DNA from: Ichthyophonus hoferi
Lineage: Eukaryota > Opisthokonta > Ichthyosporea > Ichthyophonida > Ichthyophonidae
DNA length: 20,726 bases
Direction: 5' to 3'
Assembly (NCBI GenBank): GCA_002751075.1
Contig: NAOQ01000059.1
Span: 199,593 to 220,318, forward strand
Part shown: positions 10,029 through 20,614 of the stretch, piece after piece
How the letters are laid out: every line of letters starts with the position of its first letter
How positions within the stretch are numbered: the first letter of the stretch is position 1
Notes under the pieces: model-generated
What the model was told of the DNA's origin: nothing
The model's database searches: none
Seen by the model: the letters and a program-made list of their open reading frames with translations, nothing else
Position numbers and translations under genes: made by a program

Positions 10029-11461
10029 ATGTCTGTATTGAAGATTGCTTGCCTAGCTGCTGTTGCAGCATGCACTTCTGCTGTTGAGATAACAAGTGAC
10101 GATATAAGTTTGTTGAGTATCCCTGATTTTACCGCATCGTATACCGGGGACTTCGTCCCTCTTAATATTTATGTTCCTATGGGTGGTTGCATCCGCAAAT
10201 CCAAGGAGTTGGGCGGTATAATAGCTAGGCTCGTGAACAACGTGGGCACCACGGTCAATTTGCAAGATAACGACGTTGCCTACATGTCTCTGTACAGGGA
10301 CAACTTCCAAAAAGACAAGCTTCTAGAAATCAAGACTGCGTAAGTATTATATGTTATCATGTAATACAGCTTTTTAATAGTTATGATACGAGAGGTCAAG
10401 GTCTGGTATTTTCGTTCAACAATTGGGAATTAGAATGGCCCAAAATGCAATTTAGAAGCGAATTTATATTACGAACGTATCAAAAAAATTGGCTCCAGGT
10501 GTGAATGTAGTTTTTTAAACCTTTTTTTATATATTTTTTTTATAATATTTATTCTTTGAGCCGGGAGTTGCTTTAGTCTTTGGGTATTTCCTTTTCACTT
10601 GATTATCGTTGCCAATTGAAGTCTTTTACTCCCAAACACTTTAAAATCAACTGCTTCTTGTGAGGCCAATTGCTTACATTTATTTAATTATTGCTAACGT
10701 TTATGTTTTACAATCAGCTTGAATGGAGTTGCGCTTCCCGGGTCTTGCAACGTAGATATGGACTTTGTTGCTGACCTGCATGATTCCGTTGTTGGTAAGT
10801 CTCCTTTGCTTATTAAACGCTGAAAAAATAATCTACGATTCATTCAAAGGATTGTTTGATTTTCGTGTTAGCTAAACACATCCGCAAAAGTCGTACTTAT
10901 TTATTTTGTTCGTTGTTCCAAAATCGTATCTTATCTAACATTTTTTTTTCCAGATCACGGTGCCTTCTGGCTTCCTAAGCCTGCCACTCCTAGCGAGGCC
11001 AGGTCTCCCCAGTGTCTTTCAGATCTTGCTAATGCCGTTACTAAGGCAGTTTACCAGTATACCGTGTTTGCCGGGAGCGCTAATGGTAAGGAACCTGTCG
11101 TTCGTTACGATGGTCATGCCTTTGGACCCCGTACCGGCGCTGATTTCCACCCCAGAGTTCTTCTTCAGGCAATTGATCGTTCTGTCGGCAAGAAAACCAG
11201 AAATGACTTTAAGGTATGCATTTATATGAGCCTTGTTTTACAGTGTATATTTTTTATAGTATTATAACTCTGGGTACCTTCTTGGATTTGTTATCTAACA
11301 AAAGTATTCTCTCTTATCAGAAAGCTGTTAAGCACATAAAGGAGGTTGTGTGCAGGGTCGGGGTTGTCGAGTTTGATGCTGTTGTCACTAAGGAGGATGG
11401 CATTGTCTACAAAAACAGCCAAATGCTTACCGCTTCTAACCCATACCCTGTCAATAATTAG
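10029..11461 (+). CDS. Secreted protein of unknown family, 262 aa, four exons
   Basis: Exons 10029-10339, 10718-10794, 10954-11213 and 11321-11461 join in phase (donors GTAAGT, GTAAGT, GTATGC; all acceptors CAG), giving 262 residues and a TAG stop. The ATG at 10029 is chosen because it begins a clear signal peptide: a Lys, then the hydrophobic core IACLAAVAA, with likely cleavage near residues 18-19 (TSA-VE). No other membrane segment, GPI-like tail or KDEL signal is seen, so export or delivery to an endomembrane compartment is inferred. The mature part has four cysteines (54, 114, 150, 227), enough for two disulfides, and motifs such as LPGSCNVDMDF (110-120) and RYDGHAFGPRTGADFHPR (180-197). 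I recognise no catalytic motif or family. The introns (378, 159 and 107 bp) are shorter and more T-rich than those of the neighbouring phosphatase. The next gene on this strand starts 2.4 kb downstream. Confidence 0.87.
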
Positions 11462-11627
11462 TTGCAAACTTGACTTAGTGGTCATGCATTTATAGTACGT
11501 ACGTTCATATTTGAGTAAATACTTTATTTTTTATGGTAAATGTACGGATAATTGTTTATCAGGTCTTTAACAATATATTGTGAAACAGGAAAAGTATCTG
11601 ATTCCGACACATAAATTCCGATACATA

Positions 11628-11633
11628 AATAAA
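11628..11633 (+). promoter_or_regulatory. Candidate polyadenylation signal AATAAA
   Basis: AATAAA lies 167 bp after the stop codon of the secreted-protein gene. A second AATAAA is at 11834-11839. In this AT-rich DNA the hexamer is common, so the position fits but is not proof; which one is used cannot be told from the sequence. Confidence 0.3.
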
Positions 11634-12432
11634 ACCTCCACGAAAATCGATGGCTTTGACAGTTATTGGTTTGTAAGCTTTTATTTGTACGTTGCTTTTT
11701 AAGAAACATGTTTGTGCAATTGTTTATTGTTACTGGGAATGATTGATTTAAGGTATTAAAAGTGCTGTAGTTTGTATGGCTATTCACATGCTAAAGTACT
11801 AAATTGTGAGAAAATGTTTTTTTGCGCTGTTGTAATAAAAGCAGGATAATTTACCTTTCTAAAACGGTTTTGTCCTGACCCCTGTTATCCCTTAGGCGAT
11901 AGCGTTTTTTAATGATGGTATAGTATTTATGTCAATATTTGACAGGTTAGCCAGGGAAGAGTTGAATTAATTATCCTTAATAATATAATAAAATAACGAC
12001 CTATTGTAGTAGACGGCTATTAGTTTCTATCGGTTTTACACGGAAATACCATTAATTGTATGTGACACCGTGCAAGATATAATGCCAACAAATCAATTTA
12101 CCTAATTAAGAAAACTGTTACCAGAACTTTGGCCGAGCTTTGTGTTCATTTGGAGTTAACGATCTTGCAACAAGTACTTTTACCTGCTTTGACTATTTTT
12201 CTTCCAGTTTTAGTGAAATTTAAAAGTTATTGCATGTGCAGATTTATTTCAGGGGAACTATTGCATTTATTCACTTTGTTTTGATGACAGCCAAATATTA
12301 TATAGAAATATTTCATATCCAATTACAATCGAAAGGTAACATAGTCAATGCGATTATGACCCTTTAATGGCTTTAATGGCTAGACAGACACTCGAGAATG
12401 TGACACCATTTTTAAAATCAACTTAAGCTCTA

Positions 12433-12451
12433 TTTTTTTTTTTTTTTTTTT
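12433..12451 (-). repeat. 19-nt homopolymer T tract (A tract on minus strand)
   Basis: An uninterrupted run of 19 T, read on the minus strand as A19 preceded by GATGGTAAAC. It could be the poly(A) end of a retroposed sequence whose body lies to the right (12452 onward), or a simple homopolymer. I could not find a target-site duplication. Confidence 0.6.
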
Positions 12452-12509
12452 GTTTACCATCAAATCTATTATCAACTCATCTCAGTGTTTGTATATATGC
12501 CTTCAAGCC

Positions 12510-12893
12510 ATGGCTACCAATACACGATTACATCATCAAGTATTTGTACATATACTGCAACATCATTATGTATCTATTACCCTCATAAATAATAACGGAC
12601 TCGTCACTGTATACATACATACTAATACCTGCCGTAACAGACCAGTCCTTGGGAACCAAATCTTTACTTTACATACCAATAATCTTATATTAGGATTTTT
12701 AATTGCCTGTATTACCATGAATATCAGTGGGAACAATTTATATTGTTTGAGCCCATATTTGTATATATGCCTCATTTTCGCTCCATGTGAATATATCACA
12801 CCCAGTGTATGCTATATAGAGGTTTATTTTACCATCTGGCTGATTCCTATCTTTATTTTTTTTGACTACAACAGGGTACATCTATCTAGTTGA
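12510..12893 (+). other. Open frame of 127 codons, coding status doubtful
   Basis: From the ATG at 12510 the frame stays open for 127 codons to a TGA (it is also open for 20 codons upstream, without an ATG). The product would be rich in I, Y, L, C and T, with hydrophobic stretches (LILGFLIACITM; FTIWLIPIFIFF). Codon choice follows the local AT bias and G is scarce on the plus strand, which lowers the number of stop codons. I see no start context, splice sites or known motif. It is listed because such a length is uncommon in this composition. Confidence 0.2.
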
Positions 12894-13898
12894 TACTAGT
12901 TAAATTCATTATTAAATACTGTAATTTTATCAGTAATGCACGACCTTATATTTATAGGCGTGAACCTAATCTTTATGCACACGAATATATTATATGTAAG
13001 GTTTAAGATATATGCCCATAGTCGCACATATATTTTTCTTTAAGCGAACGGTTGATTATTACCGCTTTACCTTCCCAGGGAAATACTAGAGTTCCAAAAT
13101 TTCATCAACACATGCCAGTAACAACTGTTCAAATAGCGTGTTTCGTGGGGAGGAAAAACGCTTATTATTAATAATACTATCATTAATAGTACCCACACCA
13201 TATCTTATGTCAGAATATTTATTATTAGTTTTTTTAATGACAATGTGGAACTATACTGGCATATATTACTAATTATAAATTTTAGTACGAGAAATACAGC
13301 ATAGTAATGATAGCATATGGTAGCATGGTAATAGTACAAAGAAACATCTGAGCCAATTTCTTTCGTCATCAACAAAATCTATTGCCATATTTAGTGCATA
13401 ACTAATCCTATAAATAGGCTGGTTCTCACATGCTTTGTTGATTGATACACGTTTACTTTGTTTACTGTTTCCATCTAATTTATTAAGGGGTAATAGCATT
13501 GTTTTCTTGAGTGTAGCTCTTTTGGTAATATCATTTTATTTATTTTTTGCAATTATTTTATATTATTTTATATTATTTTCTCAATGTATACTGTAAAGTC
13601 CCAGTGACAACTTTGGTGAAGTTGATGTCATAATGGAAAGCGTTTGTATGCTTATTGGAGCCATAATATATATATAGTGAGGGTCAAGATGCAAAAAGTA
13701 ACAAAGTGAATGAAAGGCGGGAGTTACACAGATAATATAAAAAAGACAAGGAAAATAATAAAAATGTCAACTGATGAGTTTTTAAGGGGCCAACATCACT
13801 TCCTACCCTTCCCCTTGCCTTTCATATTCTCTAACGTAAATAATATATTGACACGATTTTTTGACTTAATCTTGACTCTAGATTATTAATCAGTGAAC

Positions 13899-16800
13899 AT
13901 GGCACCCATCGAAGAAAAAAAGCAAACAACTCTTGTGGTTGAGAAGGTTGTTGGCGTATATGCTGACCACAAACAGGTAGGTGACCCTCTTTTCACTCTT
14001 GACTTATCTATATATCTATATATGTATATCCCAAAGGTTCTAATAGGTCTTTTGGTTTCTGCTGGTCATGTTTGTGCCCAACTAATAGTTATTTTTACCC
14101 ATATCTTTATTCTTGTTTTCTTTCCTTCCTGGTGTGTAAAAAAATGTAACTGCCATGTCTATTCTATCTGTTTATAGTATTATCTCTGGTAGTTCTCAAC
14201 TGACTGGGACCTTAAGCAGCTGATATTGCTCTGTGATTAGTTTTACTTGATATATTTCATATTCTTCTCTTTTGTGCCAATATTGAGTGTTGGTGCACCC
14301 ACATTGCTTTTTTTATATTAATTTTAAAGCCGATAGTGTTTTACCTTGTGTTTCGTGTTTCATGTCTACAGTCTTATAAAGAGTAGGATTGGTGCCCTTC
14401 ACCCATCATCTCTCACGTCATTTCTTTGCACAGCTTTGGGTGTATTTGGGTAGATAGAATATTATAGAAGCTTTGTGAGTTATTATAATGCACCCTTCTG
14501 TCTTTCTTCCTACTCATAATGAATACACTTAAGCTTAAGTTGCATTACAATGCATAAAAAACCATTAAATATAATAGGTGTCTTTTCACTTTTAACTATT
14601 ATATTTACCTACATAAACATTTACTAAGAACAAACATACATTTTCATAAACATAAGTGGTTTTTACACACATATATGATTACGCTGTTTCTTTTTCTGCC
14701 ATCCATTCTTGCTTCATTGGAAGCACTCAGAGAGAGAGAGCTAGTGAAAGCACAAGATAGAATATATATTTATACACTGGAACATATATTGTACACCAAA
14801 CGTTTTTATGCACCAAGGATCATTCTACCATCTGATCATTATTATATTGCTATCTACCTATAAAGATAAACCACATGCACAATATACCGCATAAATATAC
14901 GTACATATGTGTGCGGTAACTTGATAAAACATATACGTACACTACATTAGATATATTCCACACTCTTGTCACTCATCACCACGCTAATCGCCACACAAAT
15001 ACACATTACAGGTTATTGTACGCGACCACGACAGTCAGTATGAAGCCAGTGATTTGTGGTACACGTTTAACTTGGAAGACAGAGTGGTAGCCCTAGAGGG
15101 CTTTATGATCTTTGGCACTGCCCGCCCCTTTGAGATCAATGTGACTACTGAGGTCCACTCAGAGGAGCCTCAATCTGCTAGTATGTATTGACTGTAATGG
15201 ATAGAGAAGGAAATGATGTTGGTGGATATAGGAGGGGGAGGGGGTAAGGAGTGGAGCAAGCGTATATATCTGTACTTCAAGAGTTGGGAAAAGGAGACAT
15301 GTTTATGGCTTTTATTGCTGTTCTATAATTACATAAAGACATGTACTGGTATACATTTTTATTATGACTCCAGGGTGGGATTGGGAGGGTCAATGGTTTG
15401 TAGTTATATATTTACGTTTGGTAATTGGTTCATAGAAGTTCGAAATTGTTCACATGTTCCTCTATTCTACCATATATTTTTTTTTGGGAAGGATAGTGAA
15501 CATACATAATGCATATATAAGCATATGCCCATATGTATGCATATGTACTTAGATGGATTTTTATAATTATGCATTTATATACACACAAATATACAAACAC
15601 ACAAACACACACATATATATATATATATATGCATGTGTACATCCATGCAAACATATATACACTGAAAATCTCCCCATTACTTTCCTTCCATTATCCCGTC
15701 AACACTTCATATCGAATTCATTAACCTTTCCTCATGACCGCGTCCTCCCCTTCTTCATTTATACTCTATACTTACCACAATCACATCCACATTTAGGCTC
15801 AGCTGTATTTGAGAAATATGACCATGTGACCGACAACATTATGAAGTTCCCTTCTGGTAAGGTTGTCATCATCAGTTCTACGGACGATCATGCACCTACT
15901 GAAAAAATGATTGTGGAGGTGGACAAGGACAAAGAATACTTGGTTAGAGTCCTACACAGCAACCTTGACAAAATGTCTATCACTTCTATGGCTGGCGACG
16001 ATAGCTACCGAGTTGTTATGTGGCCCATTGAGGCATCAACGTCTACAGATAAAATAGTGGTCCATAAGAGGTAAGGTTACATGTGCACGAAAGACTGTGG
16101 CTGGCTTGAGACAGAAACATATTCGTAGACAGACAGATGTATATCTATCTAGGTACGTGTGTATGTGTGTGTACAGATGAACTGTGCAGTAGCGGGGTAA
16201 AATTTAGGAAAACTATGTATGACTGGGTATACATTTTGGAACTGGCCGTTATTGTTTTTGATTAATAGTTGTTATTATTATTGCCATATGTTTGCGGTTG
16301 TGGTAGTGAAAGTGAGAGATTGGGATGTAGTGTAAGTGTGGACACATTCATGGATGCAGTTGCTTGTAAGAGAAATACCACTTAAAACAGCTGTGGTCAG
16401 GCTGATATGAGTACTTGATGAACCCTATAGGGCTAATATGTAGGCTATATGGGTGATGTAATGCCTGCTGTGACCTCCTTAGTAAGTCGGCAATAAAAAT
16501 TAAATACGATTACCATCAACCCTCTATCTACACAGATTTACCCCTTTCAATTGGACTTCAACCATCTACACCAAGCTGAATCACTACGTGAAACCCTCTT
16601 TCGGATCTCCTCTTTTTACCGGAATGGTTATGATTCGTCATGGAAACACCCTTCCCCACGATGCCCAGGCCATGGATAAGGAACGTACGCTCTCGGAGCA
16701 GGGCAAGGAGCAGTGCAGGAAGGCTGGCAATGACTGGTATAAGGAAAAGATTGTGCCTACTAGCGGCGACTTTGTGCTTTCTTCAGCTGCTGGAAGGTGC

Positions 16801-18088
16801 GTTAAGGCGTGCAGTTTAAGGGTGACTAGCAGTTTATATGTACATGTGTATATGGTGGTCGTAGATTGGTAGACAGGCGGATAAGCAGCAGGGATTGATG
16901 GCAGGAGTGGAGACCGAAGGAGAGTAAATACATGTTATTAGTGCACATGTGGTTGTTTTTTTTTTTTTGGTATGTTCTCTTCGCATTATATACACTTATG
17001 CCCATTATTGACAATCGTATAGCCTTTTTCTAGCATACCAGCAAGCACTACTTATCTAGCCTATCTAACTCCCACTCTTCCTCCTCCTCTCCTTCTTATC
17101 ACTACGCCAGATGCCACGAGACTGTTCAGGAAGTGCTTAGCAGCGCCGGTGTGACAGATGTAAAGGTACATGATATTGACTATTTATACGATGGTGTGAC
17201 TACCGGCAGTTGCAACGAACTGTTCCAGCGCATTGGCTACGCACCTCTTAGCACCTATTTTGAGGTTTGTTTTTGTAGTAGATGGAGGCAAACATTTTTG
17301 GTAGTTTTAATTGATAATGTGTAACCCCTTCTCTTCAACTCTGGCTTGCGTGCACATGTACAATACACCCCTATACTACTTATTTATGCGAATATTTTCT
17401 TGACATTTACATCTATGCTCTTTCTATCTTCCACCATATTTCTATCTCAATGTGCATACATCATCTCCCTATTTCTCTGCATCCCTTTGTTTGTGAGTTG
17501 TATATATTTTCTATTTTTTTTTAATGTTTATACAATACTCTTAATGGGATAACTTTAGGTAATAGGGGCTTGATTGGTAGATATGGATTGCAATATATTT
17601 TACATCTTTTTCTTTGATACAATTTCCCTCCTGTTTGATGCCATCATCACATATGCACATGTATAAACTAATACATAGATGATATATATATCCGCCTATA
17701 CATGCATACATACATAAATACATATATTTATATACATCTCCACATTCACGTATCCACATACCTGCATGCTTTTGCTTACACATATCTACCACATATGCAG
17801 ACGGAGGAGGGCAAGTCAGCCTATACACAGTACGGAGAGACAGCAATGGAGAAGGTTCTGGACGCTGTCAGGAACTATAGTGGTTATGATCCCACCTCCG
17901 CTACCAATCCCCCTATCATTGTTCCTGTGTTTGGCCATGCTGTGCATTTGCCAGCCATGGCTTTCGTTCTGGCCAAGGCTTGGGGCTTAGATGAGGAATG
18001 CTTGAATAAGGTGTTGAGTTTCACACAGGGTGAGGCAGAGGGAATACTCATCACTGCTACAGGGGTGGAATTCTTAGGCAGCCAGTAA
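13899..18088 (+). CDS. Histidine phosphatase (RHG family) with unassigned N-terminal region, 407 aa
   Basis: Six exons (13899-13976, 15012-15180, 15797-16070, 16536-16796, 17111-17264, 17801-18088) join in phase with GT-AG introns and end in TAA, giving 407 residues. Residues ~203-370 are a histidine-phosphatase (phosphoglycerate-mutase-like) domain: VMIRHGNT (205-212) holds the phospho-accepting His209 with Arg208; L226-SEQG-x-x-Q233 is the usual L[ST]-x-x-G-x-x-Q motif; SSAAGR-CHET (256-265) supplies the second Arg261; and FGHAVH (356-361) supplies the second catalytic His358. The acid residue is not certain; acidic residues in HDIDYLYDG (281-289) are candidates. Such enzymes remove or transfer phosphate from sugars, nucleotides or proteins; the substrate cannot be read here. 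Residues 1-200 resemble no domain known to me. There is no signal peptide or membrane segment, so the protein is probably cytosolic. The ATG at 13899 opens exon 1 and is echoed by a relic at 4626. Catalytic His and Arg are intact, so it looks active. Confidence 0.93.
13977..15011 (+). other. Intron 1 of the phosphatase gene (1,035 bp)
   Basis: Donor GTAGGT, acceptor ATTACAG, phase 0. It is T-rich with TATATCTATA runs near 14008-14032 and a GA patch AGAGAGAGAG at 14729-14740. The open frames inside (for example 14675-14863) lack protein-like composition. No nested gene or RNA is seen. Confidence 0.8.
15181..15796 (+). other. Intron 2 of the phosphatase gene, with CATA/TA microsatellite
   Basis: Donor GTATGT, acceptor CATTTAG, phase 1. 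It contains G-rich runs near 15225-15255 and a CACA/TA microsatellite at about 15580-15655. From 15553 to the acceptor it has no stop in the frame of exon 3, so retention of its 3' part would leave the frame open. Confidence 0.8.
16071..16535 (+). other. Intron 3 of the phosphatase gene (465 bp)
   Basis: Donor GTAAGG, acceptor CTACACAG, phase 2. It holds a GACAGACAG / TATCTATC / GTGTGTATGTGTGTGT simple-sequence patch at about 16125-16175 and is otherwise unremarkable. Confidence 0.8.
17265..17800 (+). other. Intron 5 of the phosphatase gene, with CATA-type microsatellite
   Basis: Donor GTTTGT, acceptor CATATGCAG, phase 0. It is pyrimidine-rich in the first half and carries ATACATACATAAATACATA-like repeats at about 17700-17740. 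From 17702 to the acceptor it is free of stops in the frame of the last exon. Confidence 0.8.
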
Positions 18089-18178
18089 TCAATTGCCATG
18101 ATGTATGGACTACGCCATGCAAATCATATTGACTTCTGGGAACAACATTGTGAATATTTATAACATTGTTAACGTATT

Positions 18179-18184
18179 ATTAAA
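18179..18184 (+). promoter_or_regulatory. Candidate polyadenylation signal ATTAAA
   Basis: ATTAAA lies 91 bp after the phosphatase stop codon, at a typical distance for a short 3' untranslated region. The hexamer is frequent in such AT-rich DNA, so support is positional only. Confidence 0.35.
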
Positions 18185-19439
18185 AGCCCAGTCATACGTC
18201 ATACATAACGTCCAATCCTTCTTATCTCTCTTGTCAATAAGTCTACATGATCTAGCCCCCAACCATTACCATTATAAAACATAGATTTGGGATATATAGA
18301 TATGGGACAATGTGCTACGGATCACAGTATACCCGAAAGATATGAAGCTTTACAATATTCAGAATCTATATATTGAACTAGTTCTGAAAACCATGATACA
18401 CCGCAGGTTTGAGGATGATAATGAAACGAATTGGGCATAGGGCATCAACTTATCCAAAGAAGATCCTATTTATACAATTAAGAACACACTCTATTCAAGC
18501 CCCTCAAAGGAATACTTCATTACTACTTGCTACTATTGATTTCGTTAGTGGTACAGTAGTGACACTTGGAGTCGTGGCAAATATAACTGATACAGACAAA
18601 ATATGATATATTCAAATTTAGCTAAAGTTGGGTTTAAAAGTGAAAATAGATAGGGGCAGACAAACAAGATATGGTTTTCGCCTATGTCCATAGCCCTAAA
18701 AACAGGGGGGGCTTAAAAGGTGAAAGATAGGATGATGACATAAACACACAAATAGGCTTTCCCTAAGAAACTAATGGTTAGCCGCCAATACTATGCATGT
18801 CCTTGGGGATAGGCAGGCTTCATTTATACATTTTTTATTATATACCAGTATGCTGTACGGAGGGGGTGTAGGTGGGGATAGCTAAGTTTAACGTTAACAA
18901 AGGTAAATGATGAAAAGAGTTACTGCCCAAATGTTTTGACTCGACTCTTACAGAAGTATCTCAGCAAAGCATACTTTTTTATTGCAGTATTTCTCGTATG
19001 ATCCTACTTATGTGTAACCTTTCTTCTTCCTTGCCTTTAATATTCATTTTACAGGCACAAACATTATCTTGAAACATTTTATCCTTTATCGATAAAATAA
19101 CAGTACACTAGTATAATGATAATAAAAGCAATGCAGAGATATGAAATACGTATATTAGATGTATTACAATTTATGTATGATGTATATGAAGCCTTCCCAG
19201 TGCGAATTAATATATTGGGGCAGATCGTGGTATAGTGTCTCGGAACATCATGGAGTCAAATACTAGTTGCCTGACGAAATCATGGTAAACAAATACTGAT
19301 GAAATAATGGTATATACATATACATATATATCTGTTATGTATTTTAGATAATCGTATTATATGTATATATATATATATGTATAACATAATTATTACAAAT
19401 TATGCGTAACAAAAATTGCTAATGATTATGTCCTACCTC

Positions 19440-19560
19440 TCTGCCAGTTAATAAATTAATTTAATTCATATTTCAATAAAATAGAATATAAAATAATATT
19501 AAATAATGTAATATAAAATAAAATAAAACAATACAACATAAAATAGTACCATATAACACC
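19440..19560. repeat. A+T simple-sequence region with ATAAAATA units
   Basis: About 120 bp made of variations on AATATAAAATAATA, AATAAAATAAAACAATA and CATAAAATAG. There is no clean period. It appears to have grown by slippage. No coding content. Confidence 0.65.
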
Positions 19561-19950
19561 ATAAAAAACTATTATGACAATACTATATGTTAATCTGATC
19601 CATATTGTCGCCAATATTCTACTTGTGAAGGTGTTTATGTGATTAAAATATTAACAATACAGGAATGATTCAGTATGTAAACACATATTAATAACATTTT
19701 ATGTACATTATATTATAGTTCATATCTAGGTATAGTCTACTGCAAGTCACACAATACTTGAAGTTGTATATTCTATATTATAATATCATTCTTTAAACTA
19801 TCGAAGTGCATTCTAGTAACCAGAATGCTCATCTCTCCGACAGCACAGTAGTTTCCCCTTTTCTTCCCTTTCCCTTTATTTTCATAACCAACCAGATTAT
19901 ACCCTCCTTGTGTTGAAATTTTTGAGTTAAACAGTAATATAGCCACAACA

Positions 19951-20550
19951 ATGTATAACCATTTACGCCATATGTCACTGAACTCTTCCGAGGTGCAAAA
20001 CTCTCTGTCACAACCTTATGTTAGTCTATGCAGCACGCCCCTTCGTTTCACTAATAGTGCAGAAACATCCGTCGTGTTCTATGATGAGGAACACCAGCAG
20101 GTAAAGTTACTGGTTATATTTTGATTTAATATTAGATGTATCTGTATGTATATTTGTATGACAGAGCAAAGTGTGTATGTTTATACAGTATGTTTGTGTG
20201 GCTATATGTTTGCGTGCTTATGAGTGCACCTCACCAGGTGTAACACATATACATACATAAGCAAGTATACGTATGTGTATTGTTTAATGCATGTGGGAGT
20301 GTGTGTATTTAAGAACATAATTATATATACATATAGCACCTGACATTAACAATTCACGGCCACAGTTTCTCTCTATTTGTATAAAAAACATGCGCAAGAT
20401 TCTATTCATTACACATTACCTCCTACCTGATTATATAGTGTAAAAGCTGAATTGTTCTTGTTCTACATTATTAATTTTTTCTAGGTCGATTCACTTTCAG
20501 CTGTCCTTGTTTTATGTACTTTTATTTTATTGTGTCAAAGTATTGAATAG
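19951..20550 (+). CDS. Possible small two-exon gene, 71 aa with C-terminal hydrophobic segment
   Basis: Exon 1 (19951-20100, 50 codons) starts with ATG and ends CAG-CAG before donor GTAAAG. Its composition is balanced and less AT-rich than its surroundings, like the proven exons. It reads MYNHLRHMSLNSSEV at the start and SVVFYDEEHQQ at the end. A candidate exon 2 (20485-20550) follows a good acceptor (AATTTTTTCTAG), keeps phase 0 and encodes VDSLSAVLVLCTFILLCQ-SIE before TAG. The product would be a polar 55-residue head with one C-terminal membrane-spanning segment, as in tail-anchored proteins. I recognise no family. Exon 1 is the better-supported half. Other acceptors, or further exons beyond the window, remain possible (for example an AG at 20365). 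Confidence 0.45.
20101..20484 (+). other. Intron of the small right-edge gene (putative)
   Basis: Donor GTAAAG and acceptor TTTTTTCTAG bound 384 bp containing TGTATGTATATTTGTATG and TACATACATA simple sequence. Its make-up resembles the phosphatase introns, which supports the gene model. Confidence 0.4.
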
Positions 20551-20614
20551 GTGTCCATTTAGCCGTACATAAGTACACGAGAATATGTGAAATTGATTTA
20601 ATGGATGAAAAGCA

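Larger units (their letters stand above)
11462..13898. other. Intergenic stretch between secreted-protein and phosphatase genes
   Basis: It holds the 3' untranslated region of the upstream gene, a 19-nt T tract at 12433-12451, a long open frame at 12510-12893, a minus-strand ATG frame at 13499-13269 (76 residues with mixed composition, such as MAIDFVDDERNWLR, but no recognised domain), 12-bp TATTATTTTATA repeats near 13555-13580, and the putative promoter of the phosphatase gene with a TA run at 13667-13677. None of the frames has clear splice partners. Confidence 0.45.
18089..19950. other. Intergenic stretch after the phosphatase gene
   Basis: It contains the 3' untranslated region, two weak plus-strand frames (18302-18376, 24 residues beginning MGQCATDH, and an open stretch around 18420-18604 containing LLLATIDFVSGTVVTLG), a G7 run near 18700, TA/CATA microsatellites at 19314-19382, and a TAAAA/ATAAAATA simple-sequence region at about 19440-19560. 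No frame has a recognisable domain together with splice partners. Confidence 0.45.

Noticed and set aside
9999-10029. Trans-splice acceptor sites just upstream of start codons
   Set aside because: An AG within 25 nt of the ATG occurs in all four genes, but in this composition it is expected by chance, and no spliced-leader gene is visible.
11524-11787. Minus-strand open frame of 87 codons behind the secreted-protein gene
   Set aside because: It overlaps the 3' untranslated region, has N/T/S-rich low-complexity composition and no splice partners or motif.
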